Assembly (NCBI RefSeq): GCF_900119485.1
Contig: NZ_FPJZ01000006.1
Span: 1-64,000, forward strand
Source: Thermoactinomyces sp. DSM 45891
Lineage (GTDB): Bacteria; Bacillota; Bacilli; Thermoactinomycetales; Thermoactinomycetaceae
DNA: 64,000 nt
Reading direction: 5' to 3'
Numbering within the stretch: position 1 is the first letter of the stretch; the number at the start of each line of letters is the position of its first letter. Shown piece after piece: positions 24,784 to 32,789 of this stretch. The position numbers and the translations under genes are program-made. Under the pieces are notes generated by a model. The model was not told the origin of the DNA, searched no databases, and was given only the letters and a program-made list of their open reading frames with translations.

Positions 24784-25406
24784 TGGCCAAACACCTCCTC
24801 AACACGATTTACAGCCCCACGAGTGAAAATCACTTTGTCATGGTAGAGGACGTCGAGCACATTAACACCATCAGCTACGATTAATTTCACACCTGGGATG
24901 TTGCGTGCAGCAAGAGCTGCTTTCTCCTCTAAATCGTCTAAAACGATCAAAGTCTTTTTCTCCATGCCAAGATTTTTTAGCACTTGTACTAGCTCACGAG
25001 TTTTCGCAGCTTCAAGAGCTAACGCATCTAGCACTACTAATTCGTTATCCAATACTTTGGAAGAAAGAGCAGACTTGATAGCTAGACGACGTACTTTCTT
25101 TGGCAATTTGTAACCATAGCTACGTGGAACCGGTCCAAAGACTGTACCACCACCAACCCATTGTGGGGAGCGAATGCTACCTTGACGAGCATTACCAGTA
25201 CCTTTTTGTTTGTATGGCTTACGACCACCACCACGAACTTCAGAACGTCCTTTTACCGCATGGGTACCACGACGCTGGGATGCTTGTTGCATAACAACTG
25301 CATCATGTAGTACGTGTTGGTTTGGAGTGATTCCGAACACCGCATCCGCTAGTTCGATCTCGCCCACTTCCTTACCATGCACATCTAATACAGTCAATTT
25401 AGGCAT
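24780..25406 (-). CDS. rplD: 50S ribosomal protein uL4
   Basis: This 208-residue protein has the L4 loop (KGRSEVRGGGRKPYKQKGTG, near 53-72) that reaches into the exit tunnel, and SYGYKLPKKVRRLAIKSALS. In E. coli L4 represses the S10 operon; in Bacillales control is less well known. It lies 25 bases after rplC. Confidence 0.98.
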   Translation of the reverse strand: MPKLTVLDVHGKEVGEIELADAVFGITPNQHVLHDAVVMQQASQRRGTHAVKGRSEVRGGGRKPYKQKGTGNARQGSIRSPQWVGGGTVFGPVPRSYGYKLPKKVRRLAIKSALSSKVLDNELVVLDALALEAAKTRELVQVLKNLGMEKKTLIVLDDLEEKAALAARNIPGVKLIVADGVNVLDVLYHDKVIFTRGAVNRVEEVFGQ

Positions 25407-25431
25407 GTTATGTCCTCCTTTCTTTGCTCAG

Positions 25432-26070
25432 TTATACGCTTTTCTTAACAGATGATTTAACAATTACATAACCATTCTTAGGACCTGGAATACTACCTTT
25501 TACCAAGATCAGGTTCTTTTCAGCGTCTACACGTACAACCTCAAGGTTTTGTGTCGTAATACGCTCATGACCCATTTGACCTGGTAGAGTTTGTCCTTTG
25601 AATACACGGTTAGGAGCAACCGCACCCAAAGAACCTGGTCCACGGTGATAACGAGAACCGTGACTCATTGGTCCACGAGATTGATTATGACGTTTAATCG
25701 CACCTGCAAAACCCTTACCTTTCGATGTTCCAACTACATCTACAAATTCACCAGCAGCGAATAAGTCGGCTTTTAGAACACTTCCAAGTTCGTAGCTTGC
25801 AACGTCAACCCCACGAATTTCCTTTACGAAATGTTGTGGTGCCACACCTGCTTTTTTTGCATGTCCCATCTCAGGACGAGTAGCACGATGTTCTTTCTTT
25901 TCTTTGAGACCGATTTGGATCGCTTCATAACCATCCGTACCGATTTCTTTCTTTTGAAGAACGACACATGGCCCCGCTTCAACAACGGTTACAGTAGCAA
26001 CTGTACCATCCTCATTGAAGACTTGAGTCATGCCGATCTTTTTACCAAGAATACCTTTCACGCCGTACAC
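25432..26070 (-). CDS. rplC: 50S ribosomal protein uL3
   Basis: This 212-residue protein begins GVKGILGKKIGMTQVFNEDG and has SKGKGFAGAIKRHNQSRGP and SHGSRYHRGPGSLG, the extension near the peptidyl transferase centre that contains the methylated glutamine in other bacteria. L3 starts 50S assembly with L24. It lies 24 bases after rpsJ. Confidence 0.98.
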   Translation of the reverse strand: MYGVKGILGKKIGMTQVFNEDGTVATVTVVEAGPCVVLQKKEIGTDGYEAIQIGLKEKKEHRATRPEMGHAKKAGVAPQHFVKEIRGVDVASYELGSVLKADLFAAGEFVDVVGTSKGKGFAGAIKRHNQSRGPMSHGSRYHRGPGSLGAVAPNRVFKGQTLPGQMGHERITTQNLEVVRVDAEKNLILVKGSIPGPKNGYVIVKSSVKKSV

Positions 26071-26094
26071 CTCCTACCCTATCGAAGTTAAGCA

Positions 26095-26403
26095 TTACAA
26101 TTTAATTTCGATGTCAACACCCGATGGAAGATCTAATCTCATCAGTGCATCTACGGTTTGTTGCGTAGGATTCACGATATCGATCAGACGCTTATGAGTG
26201 CGCATTTCGAACTGCTCACGGGAATCTTTATATTTATGAACCGCCCGCAAGATCGTATAAACAGATTTCTCTGTTGGAAGCGGAATCGGACCTGACACGC
26301 TAGCGCCCGTACGCTTCGCAGTATCAACGATTTTCACCGCCGATTGATCTAGGACACGGTGGTCATAGGCTTTCAGCCGAATGCGAATCTTTTGTTTTGC
26401 CAT
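26095..26403 (-). CDS. rpsJ: 30S ribosomal protein uS10 (NusE)
   Basis: This 102-residue protein begins AKQKIRIRLKAYDHRVLD and ends with RLDLPSGVDIEIKL. S10 is also NusE, which with NusB and NusG forms antitermination complexes on rRNA leaders. The ATG at 26403 follows GAAGGAGGG. It is the first gene of the S10 operon, with a promoter and a leader of about 125 bases. Confidence 0.98.
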   Translation of the reverse strand: MAKQKIRIRLKAYDHRVLDQSAVKIVDTAKRTGASVSGPIPLPTEKSVYTILRAVHKYKDSREQFEMRTHKRLIDIVNPTQQTVDALMRLDLPSGVDIEIKL

Positions 26404-26529
26404 TAGTAACCCTCCTTCGCTCATTTTTCTTAAATGAACTTCTCCGCAGAAATTTCTCCCGACCTAGGCCATGGCAAAGGGGCCGGGTGTGTCGGCAACC
26501 TTCTGCTTCATCGCTGTTCATGACCAACA
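26404..26529 (-). ncRNA. Conserved S10-operon leader
   Basis: The untranslated leader of rpsJ contains GCAGAAGGTTGCCGACACAC, then CCCGGCCCC, CCATGG and GTCGGGAG, and ends with TTTCTGCGGAGAAG. From memory, very similar blocks lie before rpsJ in many Bacillales, suggesting a conserved RNA element that controls the operon. TTCTGC near its start could pair with GCAGAA, closing a multi-stem structure. No covariance search was possible. It holds no gene. Confidence 0.55.
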
Positions 26530-26535
26530 TTCGCT

Positions 26536-26564
26536 ATTATATAGAAAATATAAAACAGATGCAA
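26536..26564 (-). promoter_or_regulatory. Promoter of the S10 operon
   Basis: A perfect -10 TATAAT (26536-26541) lies 17 bases from a poor -35 TTGCAT (26559-26564) on the minus strand. The -35 overlaps the 3' arm of a terminator-like hairpin. Confidence 0.6.
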
Positions 26565-26581
26565 GGAAAAAAAGCATCTGT
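26555..26581 (-). terminator. Terminator-like hairpin upstream of the S10 promoter
   Basis: On the minus strand ACAGATGC and GCATCTGT form an 8-base stem around a T-rich loop, followed by TTTATATTTTC. It would stop minus-strand read-through arriving from tuf or the orphan gene before the S10 promoter. The stretch 26582-26715 holds nothing else that I recognise. Confidence 0.5.
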
Positions 26582-26715
26582 CTAAAAGGTAAATTCTATG
26601 ATGTCAGCGAAGCGGTGTAAGTAAAGTTCTAGAGAAGACTGCAGAAGACATTTTATCAGATTGAAATGGGAATGACAAGGATGTTTGAAGAAATTGGTAT
26701 TCCTAAAATAAAACA

Positions 26716-26745
26716 TTGACAGGTTTAAAGAACATACTGTATATA
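26716..26745 (+). promoter_or_regulatory. Promoter of the ABC/GntR operon
   Basis: TTGACA (26716-26721) with TATATG (26740-26745) 18 bases on, reading plus. A second -10-like TATAAT at 26759-26764 has no matching -35. Confidence 0.55.
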
Positions 26746-26759
26746 TGAATATATAGACT
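26736..26759 (+). promoter_or_regulatory. Inverted repeat, candidate GntR operator
   Basis: ACTGTATATAT (26736-26746) and ATATATAGACT (26749-26759) form 11-base arms with 9 matching pairs around a 2-base centre. It overlaps the -10 of the operon promoter, so a bound dimer would block transcription. YtrA-type GntR regulators bind palindromes of this sort at their own promoters. Binding here is inferred. Confidence 0.5.
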
Positions 26760-26793
26760 ATAATGTATTTCAAAATTTGCAGGAGGAGATCGA

Positions 26794-27540
26794 ATGTCAC
26801 AAAACGTCGCAATCCAGACAGTAGGACTATCCAAACACTACGGCCCTACGAAGGCTTTACAGAACATTGATATCTCTATACACACGGGAGAGTTGATTGC
26901 ATTACTCGGGGAAAATGGAGCTGGAAAGTCTACTCTCTTTCAACTATTAACCGGACTCATTACACCAACCGCTGGCTCCATCCAAATAGGAGGACAAAAC
27001 TTATCTCAAAATCCACTTGCTTGCAAAAAACGAATTGGACTTTTGTTTGGTAATGACTCTGGTCTTTATCATCGTTTAACGGCGTATGAAAACATCTTAT
27101 ATTTTGCAAAATTTTATGATGTACCCGATTCTGTGGCCCGTCAGCGAATTGATGAGTGGGCTGAGCAACTTCTACTTACCCCACATCTCCACAAAAAAGC
27201 AGGAGAACTCTCTAAAGGGAATTTGCAGAAAACCGCTATCTTACGAACACTTATCCACAACCCAGACTATCTACTGTTTGACGAGCCTACAACTGGTCTC
27301 GATATCGCCGCGTCACTTGCGTTTCAAGACTTAGTAAAATCACTACAACAATCCGGAAAAACCATCCTCTTCTCCACTCATATCTTAGAGGAAGTAACTC
27401 ACTTAACGGATAAAATTATCACCTTGTCACAAGGAAAAATGATCTATAACGGAACCATTTCCAATCTCTATCAGGAGCTTCAAACAGATAACTTGCGGGA
27501 TATCTTGCGAAATTGGATTCAAGGAGGAATTTCATCATGA
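26794..27540 (+). CDS. ABC transporter ATP-binding protein, NatA-like
   Basis: This 248-residue ATPase has Walker A GENGAGKST (39-47), a degenerate signature ELSKGN (138-143), Walker B LLFDEPT (160-166) and the STH switch. The non-canonical signature and short length are typical of exporters of the NatA type. AGGAGG precedes the ATG. It is the first gene of a plus-strand operon placed between rpsJ and tuf, where B. subtilis has only ybaC. Its stop overlaps the next start by 4 bases (ATGA), pointing to a NatA-NatB pair. Confidence 0.9.
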   Translation: MSQNVAIQTVGLSKHYGPTKALQNIDISIHTGELIALLGENGAGKSTLFQLLTGLITPTAGSIQIGGQNLSQNPLACKKRIGLLFGNDSGLYHRLTAYENILYFAKFYDVPDSVARQRIDEWAEQLLLTPHLHKKAGELSKGNLQKTAILRTLIHNPDYLLFDEPTTGLDIAASLAFQDLVKSLQQSGKTILFSTHILEEVTHLTDKIITLSQGKMIYNGTISNLYQELQTDNLRDILRNWIQGGISS

Positions 27541-28661
27541 AGCTAATGTGGCATATTGCGAAGAAGGAATTATTGGAGCAATTTCGAGATAAACGAACAC
27601 TCTGGATGTCAATCCTGATCCCATTGTTACTCATCCCAGGAATCTTCCTGCTGATTGATCGTATGCAATCTTCTGAAGAACCAAAAATCGAAATGGGCGT
27701 TAGCTCGCAAGTACCTGCAGATTTACAAACAGCTATTAAGAAATCAGCCCCTGGAAAACTTGAGCTAAAAACCATGTCGCCCGAAGAGGCCAAGAAGTTC
27801 ATGAAGCAAGGGGATCTTACAGCATATCTAGAGGTAGAAACAGATCCATCAGGATCACCTAAGCAGTGGATCCTAGAAATCCCTGATGACTCTGGATACA
27901 AAACGGTTCTCCAGTCTCATATCAATCAACAGCTCTTACAACAATATCTCTCCCAGAAGAATATCTCTCCCTCCGATTTACCTAAGCTACAAATGAAATC
28001 GGCTGAAGGTGCCCCAAACATTTTTTCTGGATTCTATCTGATATCATTTCTGATTGGTGTCGCACCACTTACGGGCGGGATGATGATTGCCATTGACTCT
28101 ATAGCTGGTGAGAAGGAACGTAGAACGATCGTCTCATTACTTGGACTACCTGTTCCAACATGGAAATTATGGATTGGAAAGTGGATCGGTGTTACAGGAA
28201 TGATTATGGTTACTACCTTGATTTCCGTCAGCTCACTACTTGGAATCCAGCCGTATTTATCAAGTCCAGCCATTAAATTCGATCAGCTTATTTCCATCGG
28301 ATCTATTCCATTGATTGGCTTCGTACTTTGTATACTCTTCTATGTATTGGTCATATCTGCTCTACTACTCATCATGAGTACATTTGCCCGTAGCTTTAAA
28401 GAAGCACAAAACTATCTAAGTCCGCTCATGATGATTGTATTGGCCGGAACTTTTGTCATCATGCAACAAACTGGTTCTCAATTACCCAGCTATCTGTTCT
28501 GGATTCCACTTTGGAATGTGCATGCCGTTCTTTATGAAATCCTTCATCAAAGCATAGGAACTACGGACATCATCATCACGTTTGCTTCCTGCTCTGCTCT
28601 AAGCCTTGCACTTGTAGCGTACGGAGCCTTTCTCTTTCAAAAACCCAAACATATGCTTTAG
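27537..28661 (+). CDS. ABC-2 type permease, NatB-like
   Basis: This 374-residue protein has an N-terminal membrane helix (about 20-40), a large extracytoplasmic domain of about 130 residues, and five or six membrane segments in the C-terminal half. The coupling segment AGEKERRTIVSLLGLPVP (near 190) is typical of NatB/ABC-2 permeases. NatAB of B. subtilis exports sodium, but family members also export peptides and antibiotics, so the substrate is unknown. The ATG at 27537 is chosen because AAGGAGG precedes it. Confidence 0.85.
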   Translation: MKLMWHIAKKELLEQFRDKRTLWMSILIPLLLIPGIFLLIDRMQSSEEPKIEMGVSSQVPADLQTAIKKSAPGKLELKTMSPEEAKKFMKQGDLTAYLEVETDPSGSPKQWILEIPDDSGYKTVLQSHINQQLLQQYLSQKNISPSDLPKLQMKSAEGAPNIFSGFYLISFLIGVAPLTGGMMIAIDSIAGEKERRTIVSLLGLPVPTWKLWIGKWIGVTGMIMVTTLISVSSLLGIQPYLSSPAIKFDQLISIGSIPLIGFVLCILFYVLVISALLLIMSTFARSFKEAQNYLSPLMMIVLAGTFVIMQQTGSQLPSYLFWIPLWNVHAVLYEILHQSIGTTDIIITFASCSALSLALVAYGAFLFQKPKHML

Positions 28662-28673
28662 GAGATGGATTTC

Positions 28674-29381
28674 ATGTGGAAAGATGCTTGGTTTTTATCG
28701 AAACGGGATTTATCGGGAGCGATGATTCATATCGTTCCTTACTTCTTACTCAACAGTTTTTTATACGTGATGTTAGCCAGCACATTTGTAACGAAAAGAG
28801 AGGGCGTTTTAGACCGCCCTTTGACTTGGGTCACGACCGTTTTTTTATTATCTTTAATCACTTTTCCTTACTATACAAAGCGCCATCATGCCTCTTATAG
28901 GCTCGTTGGAAGCGACTTGAGTCGAAGAGAAATAGCGTTTTTTCGTACCTTTTCCATTCATCCGAACGTAATCGTGTACAGCCGGATTCTCAGTATACTA
29001 CTAGTAGCGTGTATGTACCTCATGATTCTAGTACCCATAACCTATATCGGCTTAAAAACATACTATCCATACACTGAAACCCATATCACATCCATGATAA
29101 TTCTTTCATTGGCTGTATCTATTCTAATTAATACAATTTTACTGTTTACAGAAGTAATATTATCCTATAGAGCATTTTTCTGGCTCTCACTCTTTATCTA
29201 TTTGATACCTTTGTTTACTTTGGTTATCCTGCAATACAAGTATAATCAACATATCGTTCAATTGCTTGCTACAGTAGCACATTCACTTACTATCGTTGGT
29301 TGCCTGAGCGCACTCCTCATCTCAGTATCGCTCCTGTATATAGTCACACAATCTATGATTAGGCATGTTCGCCTCAAATAG
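28674..29381 (+). CDS. Multi-spanning membrane protein, probable ABC partner
   Basis: This 235-residue protein has about six hydrophobic segments and charged N- and C-termini. I do not recognise a family by sequence. Its position between a NatB-like permease and a GntR regulator followed by a second ATPase suggests it is the permease for that ATPase. The ATG at 28674 has GGAG 9 bases upstream, overlapping the natB-like stop codon. Its last codons run up to the ribosome site of the GntR gene. Confidence 0.6.
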   Translation: MWKDAWFLSKRDLSGAMIHIVPYFLLNSFLYVMLASTFVTKREGVLDRPLTWVTTVFLLSLITFPYYTKRHHASYRLVGSDLSRREIAFFRTFSIHPNVIVYSRILSILLVACMYLMILVPITYIGLKTYYPYTETHITSMIILSLAVSILINTILLFTEVILSYRAFFWLSLFIYLIPLFTLVILQYKYNQHIVQLLATVAHSLTIVGCLSALLISVSLLYIVTQSMIRHVRLK

Positions 29382-29397
29382 GGAGGGAGCAAATAAC

Positions 29398-29814
29398 ATG
29401 CAACTACCTATCAATGTTAAATTAGATCATGCCCTACCGATCTATCAACAGATACAAGATCAACTAAGTCAACTAATCTTAAGCGGGCAACTACCTCCCG
29501 GGAGCCCACTTCCTTCGATTCGGGCTCTGGCTATTGATTTATCTTGTAGTATCATTACAACCAAACGTGCGTATCAAGAGTTAGAACAAAAGGGGTTCAT
29601 CGTTGTCAAGCAAGGACGTGGCACCTTCGTCTCCTCACTCGAAGAAATCGACGTGCCTTCAGCGCAGCAAAAAGAAGTCGAAAAAGCGATTCAAGAACTT
29701 TTCCAATTTCTAAAACGAATTCATGCTTCTCCTGAAAAAGTAGAAACCATTCTTATAAAGCAACTCCATTTATTTCAAAAATGGCACCAAGAGAAAACAG
29801 AGGAGGATGCTTGA
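29398..29814 (+). CDS. GntR family transcriptional regulator, YtrA type
   Basis: This 138-residue protein has a GntR winged helix-turn-helix (about 12-80; QQIQDQLSQLILSG, SIRALAIDLSCS, KQGRGTFVSS). A short helical C-terminus of about 55 residues follows, with no room for a large effector domain. This is the YtrA subfamily, usually autorepressing an adjacent ABC transporter operon and, in B. subtilis, responding to cell-wall antibiotics. The ATG at 29398 follows GGAGGGAG. It likely acts at the palindrome near 26736. It overlaps the next gene by 1 base. Confidence 0.88.
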   Translation: MQLPINVKLDHALPIYQQIQDQLSQLILSGQLPPGSPLPSIRALAIDLSCSIITTKRAYQELEQKGFIVVKQGRGTFVSSLEEIDVPSAQQKEVEKAIQELFQFLKRIHASPEKVETILIKQLHLFQKWHQEKTEEDA

Positions 29815-30680
29815 TGCTCCTAACCACTCACCAATTAGAGAAAAAGTATCCACACAAAGAGATCGGCCCTATACAACTATCCTTAGAATCAGGAATCATC
29901 TCCGGTTTAGTTGGACCGAATGGCTCTGGGAAAAGTACGATTCTACAGATGATTTCTGGGGCGGAACACCGGGACCACGGAGAGATCTCCATCTTCGGCA
30001 AACCCATTGCCGAATTACAACAATCAGAAAAGCAGTTCGCCTATGTCCCAAGCCATTATCAAGGATCCCCTTACTGGACTGGAAATGACCTAATCTCTTG
30101 GTATCGTCACTGGTATCCCAAATGGAATCAAGATCAAATGCAACAGTTTATGAAGCAATTCGATTTTGAGTTACATGTACCCTATGAAAAACTATCCACA
30201 GGAAATCAGCGAAAACTGTTAATTAGTCTCGCTATGTCTACGGAGTCTGATCTATTACTCCTAGATGAGCCGTCAAATGGTCTAGACTTTCTGTCCAAAA
30301 CCGTCTTGTACGAGTCGATACAGATTTGGATGGAGAAGTCAGAGCGATCTATTTTACTTGCCTCTCATGATGTAGATGAGATCAACAAACTGATGGACCA
30401 TATCACACTCATTCATCAAGGAAAACAGGTTCGGTCTTTTGGTAAGGAGGAAGAATTAGGTCAGTGGGGATATGTATGGATCTCGAATCAAGCTACAATC
30501 TCTGTTCCTGAAGAAGTGGTAACTACCATCCCATCCAGCATGACCCAATGGATCACTCAACATCTCCCTAAAACACGATCTATGCTCGAATCAAAACAAA
30601 TCGATTATCGATACAATGTTATGCAAATGAATGAGATTCTAGAATGGATGTATAAAACAATAGATAAACAAACACGATAG
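29814..30680 (+). CDS. ABC transporter ATP-binding protein, YtrB-like
   Basis: This 288-residue ATPase has Walker A GPNGSGKST (34-42), a degenerate signature KLSTGNQRK (126-134), Walker B LLLLDEPS (147-154) and the ASHD switch (about 180-183). A C-terminal tail of about 90 residues follows the ATPase core, as in YtrB/BcrA-like proteins. GAGGAGG precedes the ATG at 29814. It is the last gene of the plus-strand operon; its likely membrane partner is encoded at 28674-29381. Confidence 0.88.
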   Translation: MLLTTHQLEKKYPHKEIGPIQLSLESGIISGLVGPNGSGKSTILQMISGAEHRDHGEISIFGKPIAELQQSEKQFAYVPSHYQGSPYWTGNDLISWYRHWYPKWNQDQMQQFMKQFDFELHVPYEKLSTGNQRKLLISLAMSTESDLLLLDEPSNGLDFLSKTVLYESIQIWMEKSERSILLASHDVDEINKLMDHITLIHQGKQVRSFGKEEELGQWGYVWISNQATISVPEEVVTTIPSSMTQWITQHLPKTRSMLESKQIDYRYNVMQMNEILEWMYKTIDKQTR

Positions 30681-30736
30681 TTAGATGTGTATTATCTATA
30701 TCTATATCAATCAATTTCAAATATAGCCAACTAACA

Positions 30737-30776
30737 ACAAAAAAGCCCCATGTCTGTCCGGATCAGACATGAGGCT
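30737..30776 (-). terminator. Terminator of the orphan minus-strand gene
   Basis: On the minus strand AGCCTCATGTCTG pairs with CAGACATGGGGCT (one mismatch), followed by TTTTTTG. The central GTCTGTCCGGATCAGAC (30752-30768) is identical to that of the tuf terminator at 31420-31436. It may also end the plus-strand operon. Confidence 0.85.
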
Positions 30777-30807
30777 CATCTTATATTAGACAACATAAAG
30801 TAGTCAA

Positions 30808-31251
30808 TTAGCGTGCGTTACTATCAATTAAATATCTTTTTGCTGTAAAGTTAACAGGGGTGTGGAAAAACATATTCGTTACATTTGAGTGGATACTTAG
30901 AGTATAGACGACATCCTCCATGCATTTTACGTGTAGTGGATCGATGTGCTTAAATGTGACAAAGGTATAATCATCTAATACTTCATCATCAATTTCAATA
31001 TTGGATTGATAAATAAGTGTAGCACCTCTTCTAATCTCCACTGTTACATATTGGGTGCTCGTAGCATTCGTATTATCGTTATTAACATGAATAATTCCAT
31101 CTAATTCAACAAGGCTTGTTCCACAAACTAATGGAAATCGAACGGTTGCCACTCTTGTTGGAGCAGTTGGGCTTGTAGAAATTTGCGTAGAAGAACCTCC
31201 CGGTGTTGTACTCCCATACTGATGATATCGAATGTCCACCAAGTGAGCCAT
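30808..31251 (-). CDS. Hypothetical protein, predicted beta-rich
   Basis: I do not recognise this 147-residue protein. It has no signal peptide, no membrane segment and only two cysteines. The composition (many Thr, Val, Ile, Asn, Ser) and alternating strands such as TQYVTVEIRRGATLIYQS suggest an all-beta sandwich. A Ser/Thr/Pro/Gly-rich stretch lies near residues 14-35 (TTPGGSSTQISTSPTAP). It could be a spore- or cell-surface protein, but that is a guess. AGGGGG lies 9 bases before the ATG at 31251; a TTG two codons earlier is possible. It lies alone between tuf and the plus-strand operon, with its own terminator. Confidence 0.65.
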   Translation of the reverse strand: MAHLVDIRYHQYGSTTPGGSSTQISTSPTAPTRVATVRFPLVCGTSLVELDGIIHVNNDNTNATSTQYVTVEIRRGATLIYQSNIEIDDEVLDDYTFVTFKHIDPLHVKCMEDVVYTLSIHSNVTNMFFHTPVNFTAKRYLIDSNAR

Positions 31252-31341
31252 CCTCAAATTCCCCCTGTTATGATTTTGAACATAAAGGACATATTTTTAC
31301 ATGTTAGCTTTAAATGATACTATCATTGTTCACTGATATAA

Positions 31342-31350
31342 TATGAGAAT
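31342..31350 (-). promoter_or_regulatory. Possible promoter for the orphan gene
   Basis: In the 155 bases between the orphan gene and the tuf terminator, the minus strand carries CATATTATA, which fits the -10 pattern of late sporulation sigma factors (CATAnnnTA for sigma-K, CATnHTA for sigma-G). No convincing -35 was found, so this is weak. Confidence 0.25.
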
Positions 31351-31406
31351 AAAATGCAAATGAAAGTGTCATTTTACCCTCTCCATTCACCTGTTTTTCA
31401 ATACAG

Positions 31407-31449
31407 AAAAAGCCTTACAGTCTGTCCGGATCAGACCATAAGGCTTTTT
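31407..31449. terminator. Terminator after tuf
   Basis: AAAAAGCCTTA and TAAGGCTTTTT form the outer stem with an inner GTCTG/CAGAC pairing and loop TCCGGAT. T runs are present on both strands, so it can act in either direction. It closes the str operon. Confidence 0.9.
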
Positions 31450-31487
31450 TCTATGAGTATAGTCAATCAGTGTCTACGAAGTAAGAA

Positions 31488-32675
31488 CTACTCGATGATA
31501 GAAGTTACTGCACCAGCACCAACAGTACGTCCACCTTCGCGGATCGCGAAACGTGTACCATCTTCGATCGCGATTGGAGCGATAAGCTCAACAGTCATTT
31601 CGATGTTGTCGCCAGGCATACACATTTCAGTACCTTCAGGAAGCTGGATAACACCCGTTACGTCAGTTGTACGGAAATAGAATTGTGGACGATAGTTAGA
31701 GAAGAATGGAGTGTGACGTCCGCCCTCTTCTTTACTTAATACATATACTTGTGCTTTAAACTTGGTATGTGGTTTCACAGAACCCGTTTTAGCAAGTACT
31801 TGACCACGAGCGATATCTTTGCGGTCTACACCACGAAGAAGAGCTCCAATGTTATCACCAGCAACTGCAGAGTCAAGAAGTTTACGGAACATCTCAACAC
31901 CGGTTACGATGGATTTACGAGTTTCAGTAAGACCGATGATTTCGATCTCGTCGCCTACTTTAATGGTTCCACGTTCTACACGTCCGGTAGCAACAGTACC
32001 ACGACCAGTAATGGTGAATACGTCCTCTACTGGCATCAAGAAAGGCTTATCTGTAGCACGTTCTGGTTCTGGGATGTAAGCATCTACTTCGCTCATCAAT
32101 TCAACGATACGATCAGCCCACTCGCTGCTTGGATCTTGAAGTGCTTTTAGAGCAGATCCTTTAACAACTGGGATGTCATCGCCTGGGAATTCGTACTCAG
32201 AAAGAAGTTCACGAATTTCCATTTCAACGAGTTCCAATAGCTCTTCATCGTCAACCATGTCCACTTTGTTCATGAATACAACGATATAAGGTACGCCTAC
32301 CTGACGAGATAGCAAGATATGCTCACGTGTTTGTGGCATTGGGCCGTCAGCTGCAGATACAACCAGAATCGCTCCGTCCATTTGCGCAGCACCTGTAATC
32401 ATGTTTTTCACATAGTCAGCATGTCCTGGGCAGTCAACGTGTGCATAGTGACGGTTGTCTGTTTCGTACTCAACGTGTGCAGTAGAAATGGTGATACCAC
32501 GCTCACGCTCTTCTGGTGCTTTATCGATTTGGTCATAAGCAGTAGCAGTTGCTCCACCTTTTTGAGCCAATACAGTTGTGATTGCAGCAGTCAATGTTGT
32601 TTTACCGTGGTCAACGTGACCAATTGTACCAATGTTAACGTGTGGCTTATTACGCTCGAACTTGGCTTTTGCCAT
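31488..32675 (-). CDS. tuf: Elongation factor Tu
   Basis: This 395-residue GTPase has G1 GHVDHGKT (19-26), G3 DCPGH (near 81-85), G4 NKVD (near 136-139) and the C-terminal domains that hold aminoacyl-tRNA. It delivers aminoacyl-tRNA to the ribosome. Residues at the kirromycin and GE2270 sites were not checked. It follows fusA after 114 bases and is the last gene of the str operon. Confidence 0.99.
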   Translation of the reverse strand: MAKAKFERNKPHVNIGTIGHVDHGKTTLTAAITTVLAQKGGATATAYDQIDKAPEERERGITISTAHVEYETDNRHYAHVDCPGHADYVKNMITGAAQMDGAILVVSAADGPMPQTREHILLSRQVGVPYIVVFMNKVDMVDDEELLELVEMEIRELLSEYEFPGDDIPVVKGSALKALQDPSSEWADRIVELMSEVDAYIPEPERATDKPFLMPVEDVFTITGRGTVATGRVERGTIKVGDEIEIIGLTETRKSIVTGVEMFRKLLDSAVAGDNIGALLRGVDRKDIARGQVLAKTGSVKPHTKFKAQVYVLSKEEGGRHTPFFSNYRPQFYFRTTDVTGVIQLPEGTEMCMPGDNIEMTVELIAPIAIEDGTRFAIREGGRTVGAGAVTSIIE

Positions 32676-32745
32676 GATAAAATCCTCCTCAGATAAGGAA
32701 ATAAGTATTTTGGTTTTTGGTTTTGGTAAAAAGATGTATAGGAAT

Positions 32746-32777
32746 CTGGTAAAGTGATCGGGGTGACACTCTACCAG
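32746..32777 (-). other. Hairpin between fusA and tuf
   Basis: CTGGTA and TACCAG pair, with a second short pairing (AGTG/CACT) inside, in the 114-base fusA-tuf gap. Without a clean T run it may tune tuf expression or protect the tuf 5' end; the function is unproven. Confidence 0.4.
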
Positions 32778-32789
32778 GTTCTTGTTAAA

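Noticed and set aside
27419..27901. Minus-strand open frame of 160 codons inside the NatA/NatB-like genes
   Set aside because: Both plus-strand genes have clear family motifs. The antisense frame has no start signal.
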